NCBI RefSeq assembly: GCF_000807925.1
Contig: NZ_JRVC01000009.1
Location: 117,387 to 181,386, forward strand
DNA length: 64,000 bases
Origin: Novosphingobium subterraneum
GTDB lineage: Bacteria; Pseudomonadota; Alphaproteobacteria; Sphingomonadales; Sphingomonadaceae
Reading direction: 5' to 3'
Numbering within the stretch: the stretch's first letter is position 1; every line of letters starts with the position of its first letter. Under the pieces are notes generated by a model that was not told the DNA's origin, ran no database searches, and saw only the letters and a program-made list of their open reading frames with translations. The translations under genes were made by a program, and so were the position numbers. Of this stretch, positions 35,192 to 46,326 are shown in pieces.

Positions 35192-37837
35192 TCAATTCGA
35201 AAGAACAGCCTTAGCCGCAGCAATCGCCTCGGCAGCCTTTGCTCCGTCCGGACCGCCGCCTTGGGCCATGTCCGGACGGCCACCACCACCCTTGCCGCCA
35301 AGTGCTTCCACGCCTGCGCGCACCATATCGACCGCGCTGACCTTTCCGACGAGATCCTCTGTCACCGCCGCCGCGATCGAAGCCTTGCCCTCGTTCACCG
35401 CGACGATCACCGCAACGCCCGAACCCAGACGCTGCTTTGCCTGATCGAGCAGTCCGCGCAGTTCCTTGGGGTCCAGCCCGTCGAGCACCTGGCCCGAGAA
35501 CTTGATGCCGCCCACTTCCTCGTCCGCGTTCTCCGCCTTGGCTGCACCGCCGCCCAGCGCCAGCGCCTTCTTCGCCTCGGCCAGTTCGCGCTCTAGCTTC
35601 TTGCGCTCTTCCATCAGCGCGGACACGCGAGCTTCCACGTCTTCCGGCGTCGTGCGCAGGATCGACGCGGTGTGCTTCAATGCCTCTTCGCGGGCCACGA
35701 ACCACTGCCGCGCGCCCTCGCCGGTCAGGGCCTCGATGCGGCGCACGCCCGACGAGACTGCGCTTTCGCTGACGATGCGGAACACGCCGATATCGCCCAG
35801 CGCCCGAACGTGCGTGCCGCCGCACAGTTCGACCGAATAGTGCTTCTCCGTCGCACGGCCCATCGAAAGCACGCGCACTTCCTCGCCATACTTTTCACCG
35901 AACAGTGCCATCGCCCCCGCCTCGATCGCATCATCGGGGCTCATCAGGCGCGTCGTCACTGGTTCGTTGGCGCGAATCTCAGCGTTCACTTCCGCTTCGA
36001 TCGCGGCAATGTCCTCAGGCGTCAGTGCAGTCGGCTGCGAGAAGTCGAAACGCAGGCGATCAGCGGCGACCAGCGAGCCCTTCTGCGTCACGTGCCCGCC
36101 AAGGCGATTGCGCAGTGCCGCATGCAGGAGGTGCGTGGCCGAGTGGTTGGCGCGGATTGCATCGCGACGTTCGACATCGATGTCGAGCTTCACCACGTCA
36201 CCAACCTTGATCGCCCCGGCCTCGACCTTCGCGTTGTGCGCGTGCAGGCGGCCCAGCGGCTTGGCGGTGTCGCTCACGGCCAGCTTGAGACCATCGGCGC
36301 CGGTGATCGTCCCTGCGTCACCGGTCTGGCCACCGCTTTCGCCGTAGAACGGCGTCTGGTTGACGATCACGGTAACGTCGTCGCCCGCCGCAGCATTGTC
36401 GACTTCCTTGCCGTCCTTGACCAGCGCCACGACCTGCGCCTCGCCGGTGGTGGCGGTGTAGCCGGTGAACTCGGTCGCGCCGACACGCTCGGCAATATCG
36501 AACCACACTTCGCTGTCCGCAGCCTGGCCGGAACCCTTCCACGCCGCACGCGCCGCCGCCTTCTGCTGCGCCATCGCCGCATCGAAGCCTTCGCGGTCCA
36601 CCGCGATGCCGCGTGCGCGCAGTGCGTCTTCGGTCAGGTCGTACGGGAAACCGTAAGTGTCATAGAGCTTGAATGCGGTCTCGCCCGGCAGCGCATCGCC
36701 CTCGCCCAGCGCAGCGGTCGCTTCGTCGAGCAGCTTGATGCCGTTCGAAAGCGTGCGGCGGAACTGCACTTCCTCGCGCAGCAGGGTTTCCTCGATCAGC
36801 GGCTGCGCACGGCCCAACTCAGGATAGGCAGCGCCCATCTCGGCGACCAGTGCCGGCACCAGGCGGTGCATCAGCGGGTCCTTGGCACCCAGCAGGTGCG
36901 CGTGGCGCATGGCGCGGCGCATGATACGGCGCAGCACATAGCCGCGGCCCTCGTTCGAAGGCAGCACGCCATCGGCCAACAGGAAGCTGGTCGAGCGCAG
37001 ATGGTCGGCAATCACGCGATGGCTGGCGCGCTGCTCGCCCTCGGCCTTGACCGAGGTCAGGCTTTCGGATGCGGCGATCAGCGCCTTGAACGTGTCGGTG
37101 TCGTAGTTGTCGTGTTCGCCCTGCAGAACGGCGGCAATGCGCTCGAGGCCCATGCCGGTATCGATGCTCGGCTTGGGCAGGCTGCCGGTGATTTCACCCG
37201 CGGTCTGCTCGAACTGCATGAACACGAGGTTCCAGATCTCGATGAAGCGGTCGCCATCCTCTTCCGGCGATCCCGGAGGGCCGCCCCAGATGTGATCGCC
37301 ATGATCGAAGAAGATTTCGGAGCAGGGACCGCACGGGCCATCGTCGCCCATCGCCCAGAAGTTGTCCTTGGTGGCGATGCGGATGATGCGATCTTCAGGC
37401 AGGCCTGCGATCTTCTTCCACAGCTCGAACGCTTCGTCGTCGGTATGGTAGACGGTGGCGAGCAGCTTGTCCTTGGGCAGGCCCCATTCGCGCGTCAGCA
37501 GCGTCCACGCATGGGTGATCGCCTGCTCCTTGAAGTAGTCGCCGAACGAGAAGTTGCCGAGCATCTCGAAGAAGGTGTGATGCCGCGCAGTGTAGCCGAC
37601 GTTGTCGAGATCGTTGTGCTTGCCGCCCGCGCGCACGCACTTCTGCGACGAGGTGGCGCGTGGGGTCGCGCGTGTCTCGAGCCCGGTGAAAACGTTCTTG
37701 AACGGCACCATCCCGGCGTTCGTGAACATCAGCGTCGGGTCGTTGTAGGGCACCAGCGGCGCAGACTGCACCACATCGTGCCCGTGCGAGCCGAAGTATT
37801 CGAGGAAGGAGCGGCGGATTTCGTTCGTCGAAGTCAT
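35192..37837 (-). CDS. alaS: Alanyl-tRNA synthetase
   Basis: 881 aa, full length for the family. The class II catalytic domain begins [14 protein letters not shown], with motif-1 [13 protein letters not shown] and GMGLERIA motif 3. The editing domain carries the zinc site [11 protein letters not shown] (His-x3-His) and [10 protein letters not shown] (Cys...His). The C-Ala domain ends with a Gly/Lys-rich [16 protein letters not shown] stretch. It charges tRNA-Ala and clears mischarged Ser/Gly. No Shine-Dalgarno precedes the ATG. Confidence 0.98.
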   Translation of the reverse strand: MTSTNEIRRSFLEYFGSHGHDVVQSAPLVPYNDPTLMFTNAGMVPFKNVFTGLETRATPRATSSQKCVRAGGKHNDLDNVGYTARHHTFFEMLGNFSFGDYFKEQAITHAWTLLTREWGLPKDKLLATVYHTDDEAFELWKKIAGLPEDRIIRIATKDNFWAMGDDGPCGPCSEIFFDHGDHIWGGPPGSPEEDGDRFIEIWNLVFMQFEQTAGEITGSLPKPSIDTGMGLERIAAVLQGEHDNYDTDTFKALIAASESLTSVKAEGEQRASHRVIADHLRSTSFLLADGVLPSNEGRGYVLRRIMRRAMRHAHLLGAKDPLMHRLVPALVAEMGAAYPELGRAQPLIEETLLREEVQFRRTLSNGIKLLDEATAALGEGDALPGETAFKLYDTYGFPYDLTEDALRARGIAVDREGFDAAMAQQKAAARAAWKGSGQAADSEVWFDIAERVGATEFTGYTATTGEAQVVALVKDGKEVDNAAAGDDVTVIVNQTPFYGESGGQTGDAGTITGADGLKLAVSDTAKPLGRLHAHNAKVEAGAIKVGDVVKLDIDVERRDAIRANHSATHLLHAALRNRLGGHVTQKGSLVAADRLRFDFSQPTALTPEDIAAIEAEVNAEIRANEPVTTRLMSPDDAIEAGAMALFGEKYGEEVRVLSMGRATEKHYSVELCGGTHVRALGDIGVFRIVSESAVSSGVRRIEALTGEGARQWFVAREEALKHTASILRTTPEDVEARVSALMEERKKLERELAEAKKALALGGGAAKAENADEEVGGIKFSGQVLDGLDPKELRGLLDQAKQRLGSGVAVIVAVNEGKASIAAAVTEDLVGKVSAVDMVRAGVEALGGKGGGGRPDMAQGGGPDGAKAAEAIAAAKAVLSN

Positions 37838-37844
37838 GAAAGGC

Positions 37845-37873
37845 CGATTAGGCGAGCGTTCGGCGCGCTACAA
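37845..37873 (-). promoter_or_regulatory. Predicted promoter of alaS, start on the ATG
   Basis: On the minus strand: TTGTAG (37873-37868), 17 bp, TAATCG (37850-37845), then GCCTTTC and the alaS ATG at 37837. This places the start on the ATG. Confidence 0.45.
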
Positions 37874-37880
37874 GCACGTT

Positions 37881-38705
37881 TCATCCATCATTGTGATCGG
37901 ACGTGGCGCTTACCAGCCACGCCGCAGCATTGAATGCCACCACGCCGTCCCGATGATGGGCCTCCACAAGCTCGGCGAGCCGCATCTCGACCGCTGCGCG
38001 CTCGGCCTCGGGCAAAGTCCGCAAGGCCGCCGCAGCAGGTCCGATGCGGCCAAACAGCGCCATCGCCTCGCCCACGGCATCTGGCCCGGTGCCGGCGATG
38101 TACCGGAAATCCACCGGCGCGAACTCCACCGCCCGCCATCCTGCCATGCAGCGTCGCACGTGCTCCGGCAGGGCGAATGCGAAGGGGCCCGGCGCAGTTG
38201 GCGAAGCTGGCGGAGAATCACCTTTCGGCAGTAGCGCCGCGATGGCCGCCGCCCAGTCGTTCTCGGCAGCCTTGCGAAAGCACGAGAAGACCATGCGCGC
38301 TCCTGGCATCGCCTGCGCGGCCAGATGGGCGAAGGCTGCTTGCGGATCGGAGAAGAACATCACGCCGTGGCGCGATACATACAGGTCCGGCCGTGACGCG
38401 GGTTGCCACTGCGAGGCATCGGCCAGCTCGAACGTCAGGTTTGGCTGAATGGCGCGGGAGCCGGCCGCATCGACCAGATCGGCAGAGATATCCACGCCGG
38501 TCACCTGCGCTTGCGGCCTTGCCTCGGCAATGGCGATCGACAGCTCCCCCGCTCCGCAACCGATATCTGCAACAGCCGCGCCCGGCTCTCGAGCGATGGC
38601 GGCCAGAAGTTTGGGTGTCAGGTCGGAAAAGCTGACATCGGTGCGCCGCCATTCGCTGGCCCAGCTCCGTCCGACCGTCCCCTGCCAGTCACTCGCGTTG
38701 GTCAT
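37881..38705 (-). CDS. Class I SAM-dependent methyltransferase
   Basis: 274 aa. SAM motif I is VADIGCGAGELSIAIAE (about residues 45-61), followed by an acidic TGVDIS strand-2 end and a VMFFSDPQAAF motif-III region. The N-terminus (DWQGTVGRSWASEW) and the C-terminal half match UbiE/COQ5-like small-molecule methyltransferases. It lies three bases upstream of nothing else on its strand but begins three bases after the GST stop, so it is co-transcribed with the GST. The substrate is unknown. Confidence 0.83.
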   Translation of the reverse strand: MTNASDWQGTVGRSWASEWRRTDVSFSDLTPKLLAAIAREPGAAVADIGCGAGELSIAIAEARPQAQVTGVDISADLVDAAGSRAIQPNLTFELADASQWQPASRPDLYVSRHGVMFFSDPQAAFAHLAAQAMPGARMVFSCFRKAAENDWAAAIAALLPKGDSPPASPTAPGPFAFALPEHVRRCMAGWRAVEFAPVDFRYIAGTGPDAVGEAMALFGRIGPAAAALRTLPEAERAAVEMRLAELVEAHHRDGVVAFNAAAWLVSATSDHNDG

Positions 38706-38708
38706 GCC

Positions 38709-39335
38709 TTACATCCCGAAATAGTCGCCGCCCTTTTCGCGCGCGCGCTGCCACGCGGGCCGCGCGTGGATGGCCGCGACGAATGCCGCGAGCTTGGGGA
38801 AATGTACACCCGCCCCTTGCATGACCGCGATCTCTGCCGGGAAGCTCATCATCACATCCGCCCCGGTCCAATCGTCGCCGATGAAGTGGCCGGACGGGCG
38901 CAGGATCTGCTCCATGTAGCCAAAATGGGCTGCCAGCTGTTCGTCGATGCGCGGCTTCAGCGGCGCGGCAGCCTCTCCAAGGCGCGAGGTATAAAGCTGC
39001 AGGAGGACGGGGGTCATGGCCGAGCCTTCGGCAAAATGCATCAGTTCGAGGTGCCGCAGGGCGTCGTCCGAACCTTCCGCCGGGAGCCATGTGCCCTTGC
39101 CATAGCGTTCGCACAGGACCTGCACGATCGCGCCCGATTCCTCGATGACCCGGCCATCGATCTCCAGCAGGGGCGATTTGCCCAGCGGGTGCACGGCCTT
39201 CAGTTCGGGCGGGGCAAGGTTGGTCACCGCATCGCGCTGATAGTGCCTAATCTCGTAATCGACGCCAAGCTCCTCCAGCAACCAGAGGACCCGTTGCGAA
39301 CGGCTGTTGTTGAGATGGTGAACGATGATGCCCAT
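38709..39335 (-). CDS. Glutathione S-transferase
   Basis: 208 aa with GGAGAATC upstream. The thioredoxin-like N-terminal domain (MGIIVHHLNNSRSQRVLWLLEELGVDYEI, read in two parts) carries the Ser-Arg active-site region; HPLGKSPLLEIDG and ESGAIVQVL form the glutathione G-site. The helical C-terminal domain contains FIGDDWTGADVMMSF. It conjugates glutathione to electrophiles. It is the first gene of a two-gene unit with the methyltransferase. Confidence 0.9.
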   Translation of the reverse strand: MGIIVHHLNNSRSQRVLWLLEELGVDYEIRHYQRDAVTNLAPPELKAVHPLGKSPLLEIDGRVIEESGAIVQVLCERYGKGTWLPAEGSDDALRHLELMHFAEGSAMTPVLLQLYTSRLGEAAAPLKPRIDEQLAAHFGYMEQILRPSGHFIGDDWTGADVMMSFPAEIAVMQGAGVHFPKLAAFVAAIHARPAWQRAREKGGDYFGM

Positions 39336-39391
39336 GGCGATTCTCCGTGCGGTTTAAGTGGAAGGTTAACCCGCAACCGCCGGCGCGCAAA

Positions 39392-39432
39392 CAAAAAGCC
39401 CGCGCGATCCTGCCGGGGAACGCGCGGGCTCT
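39392..39432 (-). terminator. Terminator after recA
   Basis: CGCGCGGGCT... / AGCCCGCGCG arms at 39421-39430 and 39397-39406 form a perfect 10-bp stem; TTTTTG follows on the minus strand. It lies about 60 bp beyond the recA stop. Confidence 0.85.
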
Positions 39433-39491
39433 TTGTCTGGCTGGCGGGCCCGGCTTGCACCGGGGATGGAGGCTGCCCGCCGCCTTGAAGA

Positions 39492-40562
39492 TCAGACGTC
39501 GTCGTCCGCGTCCGGACCGACCATCAGACCTTCGGCAACCTTGTCGGTGCGGCCGCGGATCGCGGCTTCCAACCGGTCGCAAAGTTCGGAATTCTCGCGC
39601 AGGAAGTTCTTGGCGTTCTCGCGCCCCTGCCCGATGCGGATCGAGTCATAGCTGAACCAGGCACCCGACTTCTCGACCAGCCCGGCCTTGACGCCGAGGT
39701 CGAGGATTTCGCCGATCTTCGAGATGCCTTCGCCATACATGATGTCGAATTCAACCTGCTTGAACGGCGGAGCCACCTTGTTCTTGACCACCTTCACGCG
39801 CGTGGCGTTGCCGACGATCTCGTCACGATCCTTGATCTGGCCGGTGCGGCGGATGTCGAGGCGGACCGAGGCGTAGAACTTGAGCGCGTTGCCGCCCGTC
39901 GTCGTCTCGGGGTTGCCGTACATCACGCCGATCTTCATGCGCAGCTGGTTGATGAAGATCACCATGCAGCGCGAACGGCTGATCGAACCGGTCAGCTTGC
40001 GCAACGACTGGCTCATCAGGCGGGCCTGCAGGCCGACGTGGCTGTCGCCCATCTCGCCTTCGATTTCCGCACGCGGCACGAGCGCGGCCACGGAGTCCAC
40101 CACCAGCACGTCGATCGCGTTGGAGCGCACCAGCGTGTCGGTGATTTCCAGCGCCTGTTCGCCAGTATCCGGCTGCGACACGATCAGGTTGTCGATATCG
40201 ACACCCAGCTTCTTGGCATAGACCGGGTCGAGCGCATGCTCGGCATCGATGAATGCCGCCGTGCCACCGGTCTTCTGGGCCTGGGCGATGACGTGCAGCG
40301 CGAGCGTGGTCTTGCCCGAGCTTTCCGGCCCATAGACTTCGATCACGCGTCCGCGCGGCAGACCGCCGACACCGAGTGCGATATCAAGCCCCAGCGACCC
40401 GGTGGAGATCGCCTCCACCTGCATCGCTTCCTTCGAGCCCAGCTTCATTGCCGAACCCTTGCCGAACGCACGGTCAATCTGTGCAAGGGCTGCGTCGAGC
40501 GCCTTCTGACGATCCATGTCCTTGATCTTACCTTCCTCGATGAGCTTGAGCTGAGCCGCCAT
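39492..40562 (-). CDS. recA: Recombinase RecA
   Basis: 356 aa from ATG 40562, preferred over a GTG at 40595 because AAGGGA lies nine bases upstream of the ATG and the protein then starts [10 protein letters not shown]. Walker A is GPESSGKT (residues 78-85); the Walker B ([11 protein letters not shown]), L1 and L2 ([19 protein letters not shown], read in two parts) DNA-binding loops and an acidic tail (GPDADDDV) are intact. It forms filaments on single-stranded DNA, drives strand exchange and triggers LexA cleavage. A perfect SOS box overlaps its promoter. Confidence 0.98.
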   Translation of the reverse strand: MAAQLKLIEEGKIKDMDRQKALDAALAQIDRAFGKGSAMKLGSKEAMQVEAISTGSLGLDIALGVGGLPRGRVIEVYGPESSGKTTLALHVIAQAQKTGGTAAFIDAEHALDPVYAKKLGVDIDNLIVSQPDTGEQALEITDTLVRSNAIDVLVVDSVAALVPRAEIEGEMGDSHVGLQARLMSQSLRKLTGSISRSRCMVIFINQLRMKIGVMYGNPETTTGGNALKFYASVRLDIRRTGQIKDRDEIVGNATRVKVVKNKVAPPFKQVEFDIMYGEGISKIGEILDLGVKAGLVEKSGAWFSYDSIRIGQGRENAKNFLRENSELCDRLEAAIRGRTDKVAEGLMVGPDADDDV

Positions 40563-40924
40563 GGCTTCGTTTCCCTTGCTAGAGTTGGCTGACACGAGCC
40601 GTCAACAAGGGTTATGTACTCGTTGTGTTCCCGTGGAACAAGAGGGGAACGACATATTCGCGCCGATTTGGCAACGCCTTGGCGCAAATCCTTAGCTTAT
40701 CTCGCTTTTCTCGCAATATGCCCGGCCGGCAGGATGGTGCGCAAACGGCGTTGTCCACGACGCGGGTGGGTTTCGCGCCAAATTGGACGCGCTTCCGTGA
40801 AGCGTTGCTTGTGATCGAATCGCGGCGCCCTGCCTTTCACCGACCGCAGAGCCGGCGGCGTCATTGCAAGAATGCAGAATATCTATAAAGTTAATCCGGA
40901 CCGTATATCGAAAGTTACTGCCAA
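40563..40924. other. Divergent region between recA and the response-regulator-like gene
   Basis: About 360 bp. The recA-proximal part holds the recA leader, promoter and SOS box. The middle (40660-40860) shows nothing I can support. The right end has a possible promoter for the plus-strand gene, TTGCAA (40864-40869), 16 bp, TAAAGT (40886-40891). Confidence 0.5.
40613..40650 (-). promoter_or_regulatory. recA promoter with overlapping LexA (SOS) box
   Basis: On the minus strand: GTTC-CCCTCTT-GTTC at 40650-40636 matches the alphaproteobacterial LexA box GTTC-N7-GTTC exactly. The -35 TTGTTC (40641-40636) shares its last half-site, and TACATA (40618-40613) is 17 bp downstream. LexA bound here would block RNA polymerase directly. 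Confidence 0.8.
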
Positions 40925-41719
40925 ATGTCTCAATCCCGTAAGCCGCAGTCTGCGGCCGGTGGCGGCGGCGGGGGCAGACCAGGTAGCCCGCCCCCGGGCG
41001 CGAAGCCGAAAGGCCCGCGCCAGGAAGTCGTCAGTGCACGTACGCTATACTTCGGGAATGGCGATCCAGCGCCCGAAACCGCGCTCGCTCGCGCGATCTC
41101 GGGCCGGGTTCAGCTCCGCCGCATTACCGACGATTACATCGGCCATATCGATGACAGTCGGGAATACTATAACACGCTTTTCGTCATTGGCAGCGACGCT
41201 GTCCGGATCCGCAAGCTCATGCGCATCTATCGCCCCTTGCTGAAAATGAAGGCCAAGATAGTCATCATGCGCGAAGTACGGCCAAGCGTGAAAGCGCAGT
41301 TGCTCAATGCCGGTTTCGACGATGTCTTCGATCGTGAAATGCCGGTCGCCGAGGCTGCAGCGCGGGTGCGAGGCGTGCTGGGCCGCATCGCCCAGAGCCA
41401 GCAGTCGAAAGTCGTCGAGGAAGTCAGGGACCTGCATCTTCAGCACTTCACCCGAGAGCCACTGCTCGGCCGCGAGGCGCGTGTCCTGTCCATGCTCGTG
41501 GCCGCGCGCGGGTCACCTGTGCGGAGCAGCCAGCTGGCCATCAGTGGCCGTTCGACGCATCGACCGATCAGCACGAAGTCGCTGCAAGTCCTGATTTCCG
41601 GCCTGCGCTCCAAGCTGCGTCCAAATCTGCGGATCGTCAGTCAGGGCCCGGCAGGGTACTCCCTGCAGGAGATCTCTCCGGTCCGGTCATTGCTCGACAG
41701 CGCCTCGAAGATAACTTGA
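40925..41719 (+). CDS. Atypical OmpR-like regulator with degenerate receiver
   Basis: 264 aa from ATG 40925. Residues 1-33 are a Gly/Pro/Lys-rich disordered leader. Residues about 37-155 resemble a receiver domain (NTLFVIGSD strand, KIVIMRE strand, NAGFDDVFDREMPVAEAAARVRGVL helix) but the acidic pocket, the phosphoacceptor Asp and the KPF lysine are not recognisable. Residues about 170-255 look like an OmpR-type winged helix (LGREARVLSMLVAARG, RPISTKSLQVLISGLRSKL, VSQGPAGYSL). It is probably a phosphorylation-independent DNA-binding regulator. It is divergent from recA, with a strong receiver-like C-terminus but no partner kinase nearby. Confidence 0.72.
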   Translation: MSQSRKPQSAAGGGGGGRPGSPPPGAKPKGPRQEVVSARTLYFGNGDPAPETALARAISGRVQLRRITDDYIGHIDDSREYYNTLFVIGSDAVRIRKLMRIYRPLLKMKAKIVIMREVRPSVKAQLLNAGFDDVFDREMPVAEAAARVRGVLGRIAQSQQSKVVEEVRDLHLQHFTREPLLGREARVLSMLVAARGSPVRSSQLAISGRSTHRPISTKSLQVLISGLRSKLRPNLRIVSQGPAGYSLQEISPVRSLLDSASKIT

Positions 41720-41740
41720 GCAACCGACCGTCTGACCCGA

Positions 41741-41760
41741 GGGTGCCCCGTTCGGCGCCC
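41741..41760. terminator. Hairpin between the regulator and gdhA (convergent)
   Basis: GGGTGCC, loop CCGTTC, GGCGCCC (one G-U pair). It lies between two convergent stops; no strong T-run flanks it. Confidence 0.4.
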
Positions 41761-41786
41761 CCGGTTCTCCAGCCTCGCCTTGCGGA

Positions 41787-43142
<1,356 letters not shown>

Positions 43143-43305
43143 GGTACTCTCCCCCAAGTCGGAGCCTCTGTCGGCTCACGATATGCATGCCGGTAGCGGC
43201 GGGTGCGGCCCGTTATTCGCCCAACTCGGAGAGGTTCCGAGTCGCGCTGTTGTTGGCATTCAGATTAACGCCTTTTGCGCCGTGGGAAAGCGGCGATGCT
43301 TGCCC

Positions 43306-44118
43306 TCACCGCCCGGGCGGCAGGCGATCATCCTTCTTCTTGAAAAGCTGGTCGAGCGCCGACTTCACAGACTCACCGGCCGCTGCGTCATCCTTTGTCG
43401 GATCGGGGGTATAGGTCGGTGCATCTTCTTGTGGTGGTGGTAGTGCCACGTCTGTGGCACTGTCGTTCGCACCCGGCCTGGTTCCGGCAACCGAGGCTTC
43501 CGGGGCCAGCGGCTCCGTCGAAAGCAGCTTTTTGTCAACCGGACTCGCTGGTCCGATAAGTTTGGTCAACCCGCTGATCTGCTCGCCCAGGACCTTGTCG
43601 ACGGCCCCCGAAATGGTGTCGGTCTTGTAGCGCATGAAGCCGCCGACAACATATTCCCAGAGAATGCGGGTCGACTTTCCACCGCTGCCCTCCACTGGCT
43701 TGAATGTTACCGTCATGGTCCCGTTCACCGCCTCGGACTGCAGCGGGCCAAGCCCGCCCACCAGCCTGAGGGCACGGTAAGGTTCGGCGTAAATCACGCG
43801 CATGTGCATGACAGAACCCGGCTTCTGCGTAGCCGGAGCGCCCTTCGGAACGGGCAGCTTCTCGCAGAAGCAGCCGTTTGCACTCGCATCCAGGGAAAGA
43901 TTGGCCGCCTCGCCGGAAAACGTGTGCTGCGGGTTCCACCACAGCGACGGCGTCGTAAAGGCCTTCCATGCCTCTGCCGGGCTGGCGGCGACTTCCCCGG
44001 TGACGCGAATAACGAAACCGGAATCGGTCCGTGCCGTGACTTCAGCCCGGGCAGGCACCGATGCAACAACGGCGAGGCCACCAAGCCCCGCCGTCAGGAT
44101 ATACCACAGCTTGCCCAT
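43306..44118 (-). CDS. Periplasmic SRPBCC (START/Bet v1-like) protein
   Basis: 270 aa from ATG 44118, with GGAGG six bases upstream. A signal peptide (MGKLWYILTAGLGGLAVVAS, cleavage near ARA) precedes an SRPBCC-like domain with VTGEVAASPAEAWKAFTTPSLWW-type start (read in parts), a GCFCEKLP loop, and a C-terminal amphipathic helix (GAVDKVLGEQISGLTKLI). The last ~70 residues are a Pro/Ala/Asp-rich linker ending in a Lys-rich tail. A secreted SRPBCC protein is unusual, as most are cytoplasmic. It starts 45 bp after the adk stop and may be the end of the ribosomal transcript. Confidence 0.78.
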   Translation of the reverse strand: MGKLWYILTAGLGGLAVVASVPARAEVTARTDSGFVIRVTGEVAASPAEAWKAFTTPSLWWNPQHTFSGEAANLSLDASANGCFCEKLPVPKGAPATQKPGSVMHMRVIYAEPYRALRLVGGLGPLQSEAVNGTMTVTFKPVEGSGGKSTRILWEYVVGGFMRYKTDTISGAVDKVLGEQISGLTKLIGPASPVDKKLLSTEPLAPEASVAGTRPGANDSATDVALPPPQEDAPTYTPDPTKDDAAAGESVKSALDQLFKKKDDRLPPGR

Positions 44119-44163
44119 CACGCGCCTCCGCCCGCGCCGGGACGGGCGGGTCACGCCCGGGTG

Positions 44164-44814
44164 TTAGCGCTTGCCGAGGATAGCCTCAATGGCTGCCGTC
44201 ACGTCGTCCATGTCCGCCATGCCGTCAACGCGGGCGACGATACCCTGCGCTTCATAGATCGGCAGGATCGGCGCGGTCTTGGCCCGATACTCGGCCATGC
44301 GCGTGCGCACGGTTTCCTCGTTGTCGTCAGGGCGGCGCTTGAATTCATGCCCTCCGCACTTGTCGCAGGTGCCTGAGACTGCAGGCTTCTCAAAGGTGTC
44401 GTGATAGCCCTTGCCGCAAGTTGCGCAGGTGTAACGGCCGGTGATGCGCTCGACCAGTGCATCCTCGTTGACGTCGAGTTCGATCACGTGGTCCAGCTTC
44501 TTGCCGCGCGAAGCAAGCAGTTCACCCAGCGATTCGGCCTGGGGCGCCGTGCGAGGGTAACCGTCGAAGATCGCGCCCTGCCCCTCGGGCATGGCATCGA
44601 GCTCGTCACCGATCAGCGCTGATACGATCTCGTCAGAGACCAGCTCGCCCGCTTCCATCACAGCCTTGGCCTTGAGACCGACCGGCGTCTGCGCCTTCAC
44701 GGCCGCGCGCAGCATATCGCCCGTGGAGAGCTGCTTCATGCCGTGGCGTTCGACCAGACGCTGGGCCTGGGTGCCCTTGCCCGCGCCCGGAGGCCCCAAA
44801 AGGATGATGTTCAA
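44164..44814 (-). CDS. adk: Adenylate kinase
   Basis: 216 aa. The P-loop GPPGAGKGT is at residues 7-15. The LID contains a zinc site of four cysteines (TCATCGKGYHD and CDKCGGHEF), typical of long-form bacterial enzymes. DGYPRT and RMAEYRAKT provide AMP-site and arginine residues. It interconverts AMP + ATP and 2 ADP. It follows secY by 30 bp, as in the spc operons of many bacteria. Confidence 0.97.
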   Translation of the reverse strand: MNIILLGPPGAGKGTQAQRLVERHGMKQLSTGDMLRAAVKAQTPVGLKAKAVMEAGELVSDEIVSALIGDELDAMPEGQGAIFDGYPRTAPQAESLGELLASRGKKLDHVIELDVNEDALVERITGRYTCATCGKGYHDTFEKPAVSGTCDKCGGHEFKRRPDDNEETVRTRMAEYRAKTAPILPIYEAQGIVARVDGMADMDDVTAAIEAILGKR

Positions 44815-44844
44815 GGTACCGTCCCCCTCATGCGGCTGCTGCTG

Positions 44845-46212
44845 TCAGCGCAGCCTGCCCTTCAGTTTCGCCTTCTTGATCAGATCGCCATACTGGTGGG
44901 CCAGCAGGTGCGACTGGATCTGCGTGATGGTGTCGACCGTGACGTTGACCACGATCAGCAGGCTGGTGCCGCCGAAGAACAGCGTTCCCATGCCCGTCTC
45001 CGCCATGATGAATTCCGGCACGACGCAGACCACGGTGATATATGCCGCACCCAGCACGGTGATGCGAGTTAGCACATAGTCCAAGTAGTTCTGGGTGTTC
45101 TTGCCAGGACGGATACCAGGAATGAACCCGCCGTTCTTCTTGAGGTTCTCGGCTGTCTCCTCGGGATTGAAGACCACGGCCGTGTAGAAGAACGCGAAGA
45201 AGATGATCCCCAGCGCATAAAACAGCATGTAGAGCGGCTTGCCGTGGCCGAGGTACTGGTTCAGCGTCACGATCGCCTGGCCCATCGTGGTGTCGGGCGA
45301 GATCGAGTTGCCGGCAAACTGCGTGATCGTCAGAGGCAGCAGCAGCAGCGAGCTGGCAAAGATCGGCGGAATGACGCCAGCAGTGTTGAGCTTCAGCGGC
45401 AGGTGGCTGCGGTCGGCGTTCATCATGCCGCGCTGCGTGGCGCGTTTGGGGTACTGGATCAGCAGGCGCCGGGTCGCGCGCTCGAAGAAGCAGATGCCGA
45501 GCACCAGCGCGATCAGCATGATCACGATGCCGACGATAAGGAACGGCGAGATCGAGCCGGTACGCCCGCCTTCGAACAGATTGCCGAAGAACTTGGGCAA
45601 CTGCGCGACGATACCGGCCATGATGATCAGAGAAACACCGTTGCCGATTCCGCGCGAGGTGATCTGCTCGCCAAGCCACAGCAGGAACATCGTCCCACCG
45701 ATCAGCGAGATGACGGCACCGACCCGGAACAGCATGCCCGGGTTCACGACAGCCTGCAGCCCGCTCGACGCGCCGTATGCTTCCAGCCCGGAGGCGAGCA
45801 CCCAGCCCTGGATGGCGGTCAGCAACACCGCGCCATAGCGGGTGTACTGGTTGAGCTTCTTGCGCCCGCTTTCACCTTCCTTCTTCATCGCGGCGAGCGC
45901 CGGATGGAGCGAGGCGGCAAGCTGCACCACGATCGACGCGGTGATGTAGGGCATCACGCCGAGCGCGATCAGGCTCATGCGCTCGAGCGAACCGCCCGAA
46001 AAAGCGTTGAAGATGTCGAGAACGCCGCCGCGGGTCTGGTCGTAAAGCGTCTCCAGGATCAGCGGATTTACGCCGGGCAGCGGAACGAAGCTGAGGAACC
46101 TGAAGACGATGAGCGCGCCCACCGTGAACCAGATGCGCTTCTTGAGCTCGGTTGCCTTGGAGAAGTTGGCCAGACTGAGGTTGCTGGCGATGTTGTCGGC
46201 GCGTGATGCCAT
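44845..46212 (-). CDS. secY: Preprotein translocase subunit SecY
   Basis: 455 aa with ten predicted membrane helices. The N-terminal RIWFTVGALIVFRFLSFVPLPG, the plug-region GGSLERMSLIALGVMPYI (in parts), and the large cytoplasmic loops with RRLLIQYPKR and GFIPGIRPGKNT are conserved. It forms the protein-conducting channel with SecE and SecG in the inner membrane. It is the penultimate gene of the ribosomal transcript, preceded by a hairpin in the rplO-secY gap. Confidence 0.97.
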   Translation of the reverse strand: MASRADNIASNLSLANFSKATELKKRIWFTVGALIVFRFLSFVPLPGVNPLILETLYDQTRGGVLDIFNAFSGGSLERMSLIALGVMPYITASIVVQLAASLHPALAAMKKEGESGRKKLNQYTRYGAVLLTAIQGWVLASGLEAYGASSGLQAVVNPGMLFRVGAVISLIGGTMFLLWLGEQITSRGIGNGVSLIIMAGIVAQLPKFFGNLFEGGRTGSISPFLIVGIVIMLIALVLGICFFERATRRLLIQYPKRATQRGMMNADRSHLPLKLNTAGVIPPIFASSLLLLPLTITQFAGNSISPDTTMGQAIVTLNQYLGHGKPLYMLFYALGIIFFAFFYTAVVFNPEETAENLKKNGGFIPGIRPGKNTQNYLDYVLTRITVLGAAYITVVCVVPEFIMAETGMGTLFFGGTSLLIVVNVTVDTITQIQSHLLAHQYGDLIKKAKLKGRLR

Positions 46213-46326
46213 TTCGGGGTTCTAAGCCTTGCTGCGAAACCGGGCCTGCTGGCCGCGTGCGTTTCGGACGTCTTGAGCTAGCCCATATAGTGCGGGGTGA
46301 CGAAAGTCGAACCCCTGCAAGCCGAA

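Noticed and set aside
35672..37933. 753-codon plus-strand frame antisense to alaS
   Set aside because: High GC leaves few stops on the opposite strand; the sense frame encodes complete alanyl-tRNA synthetase.
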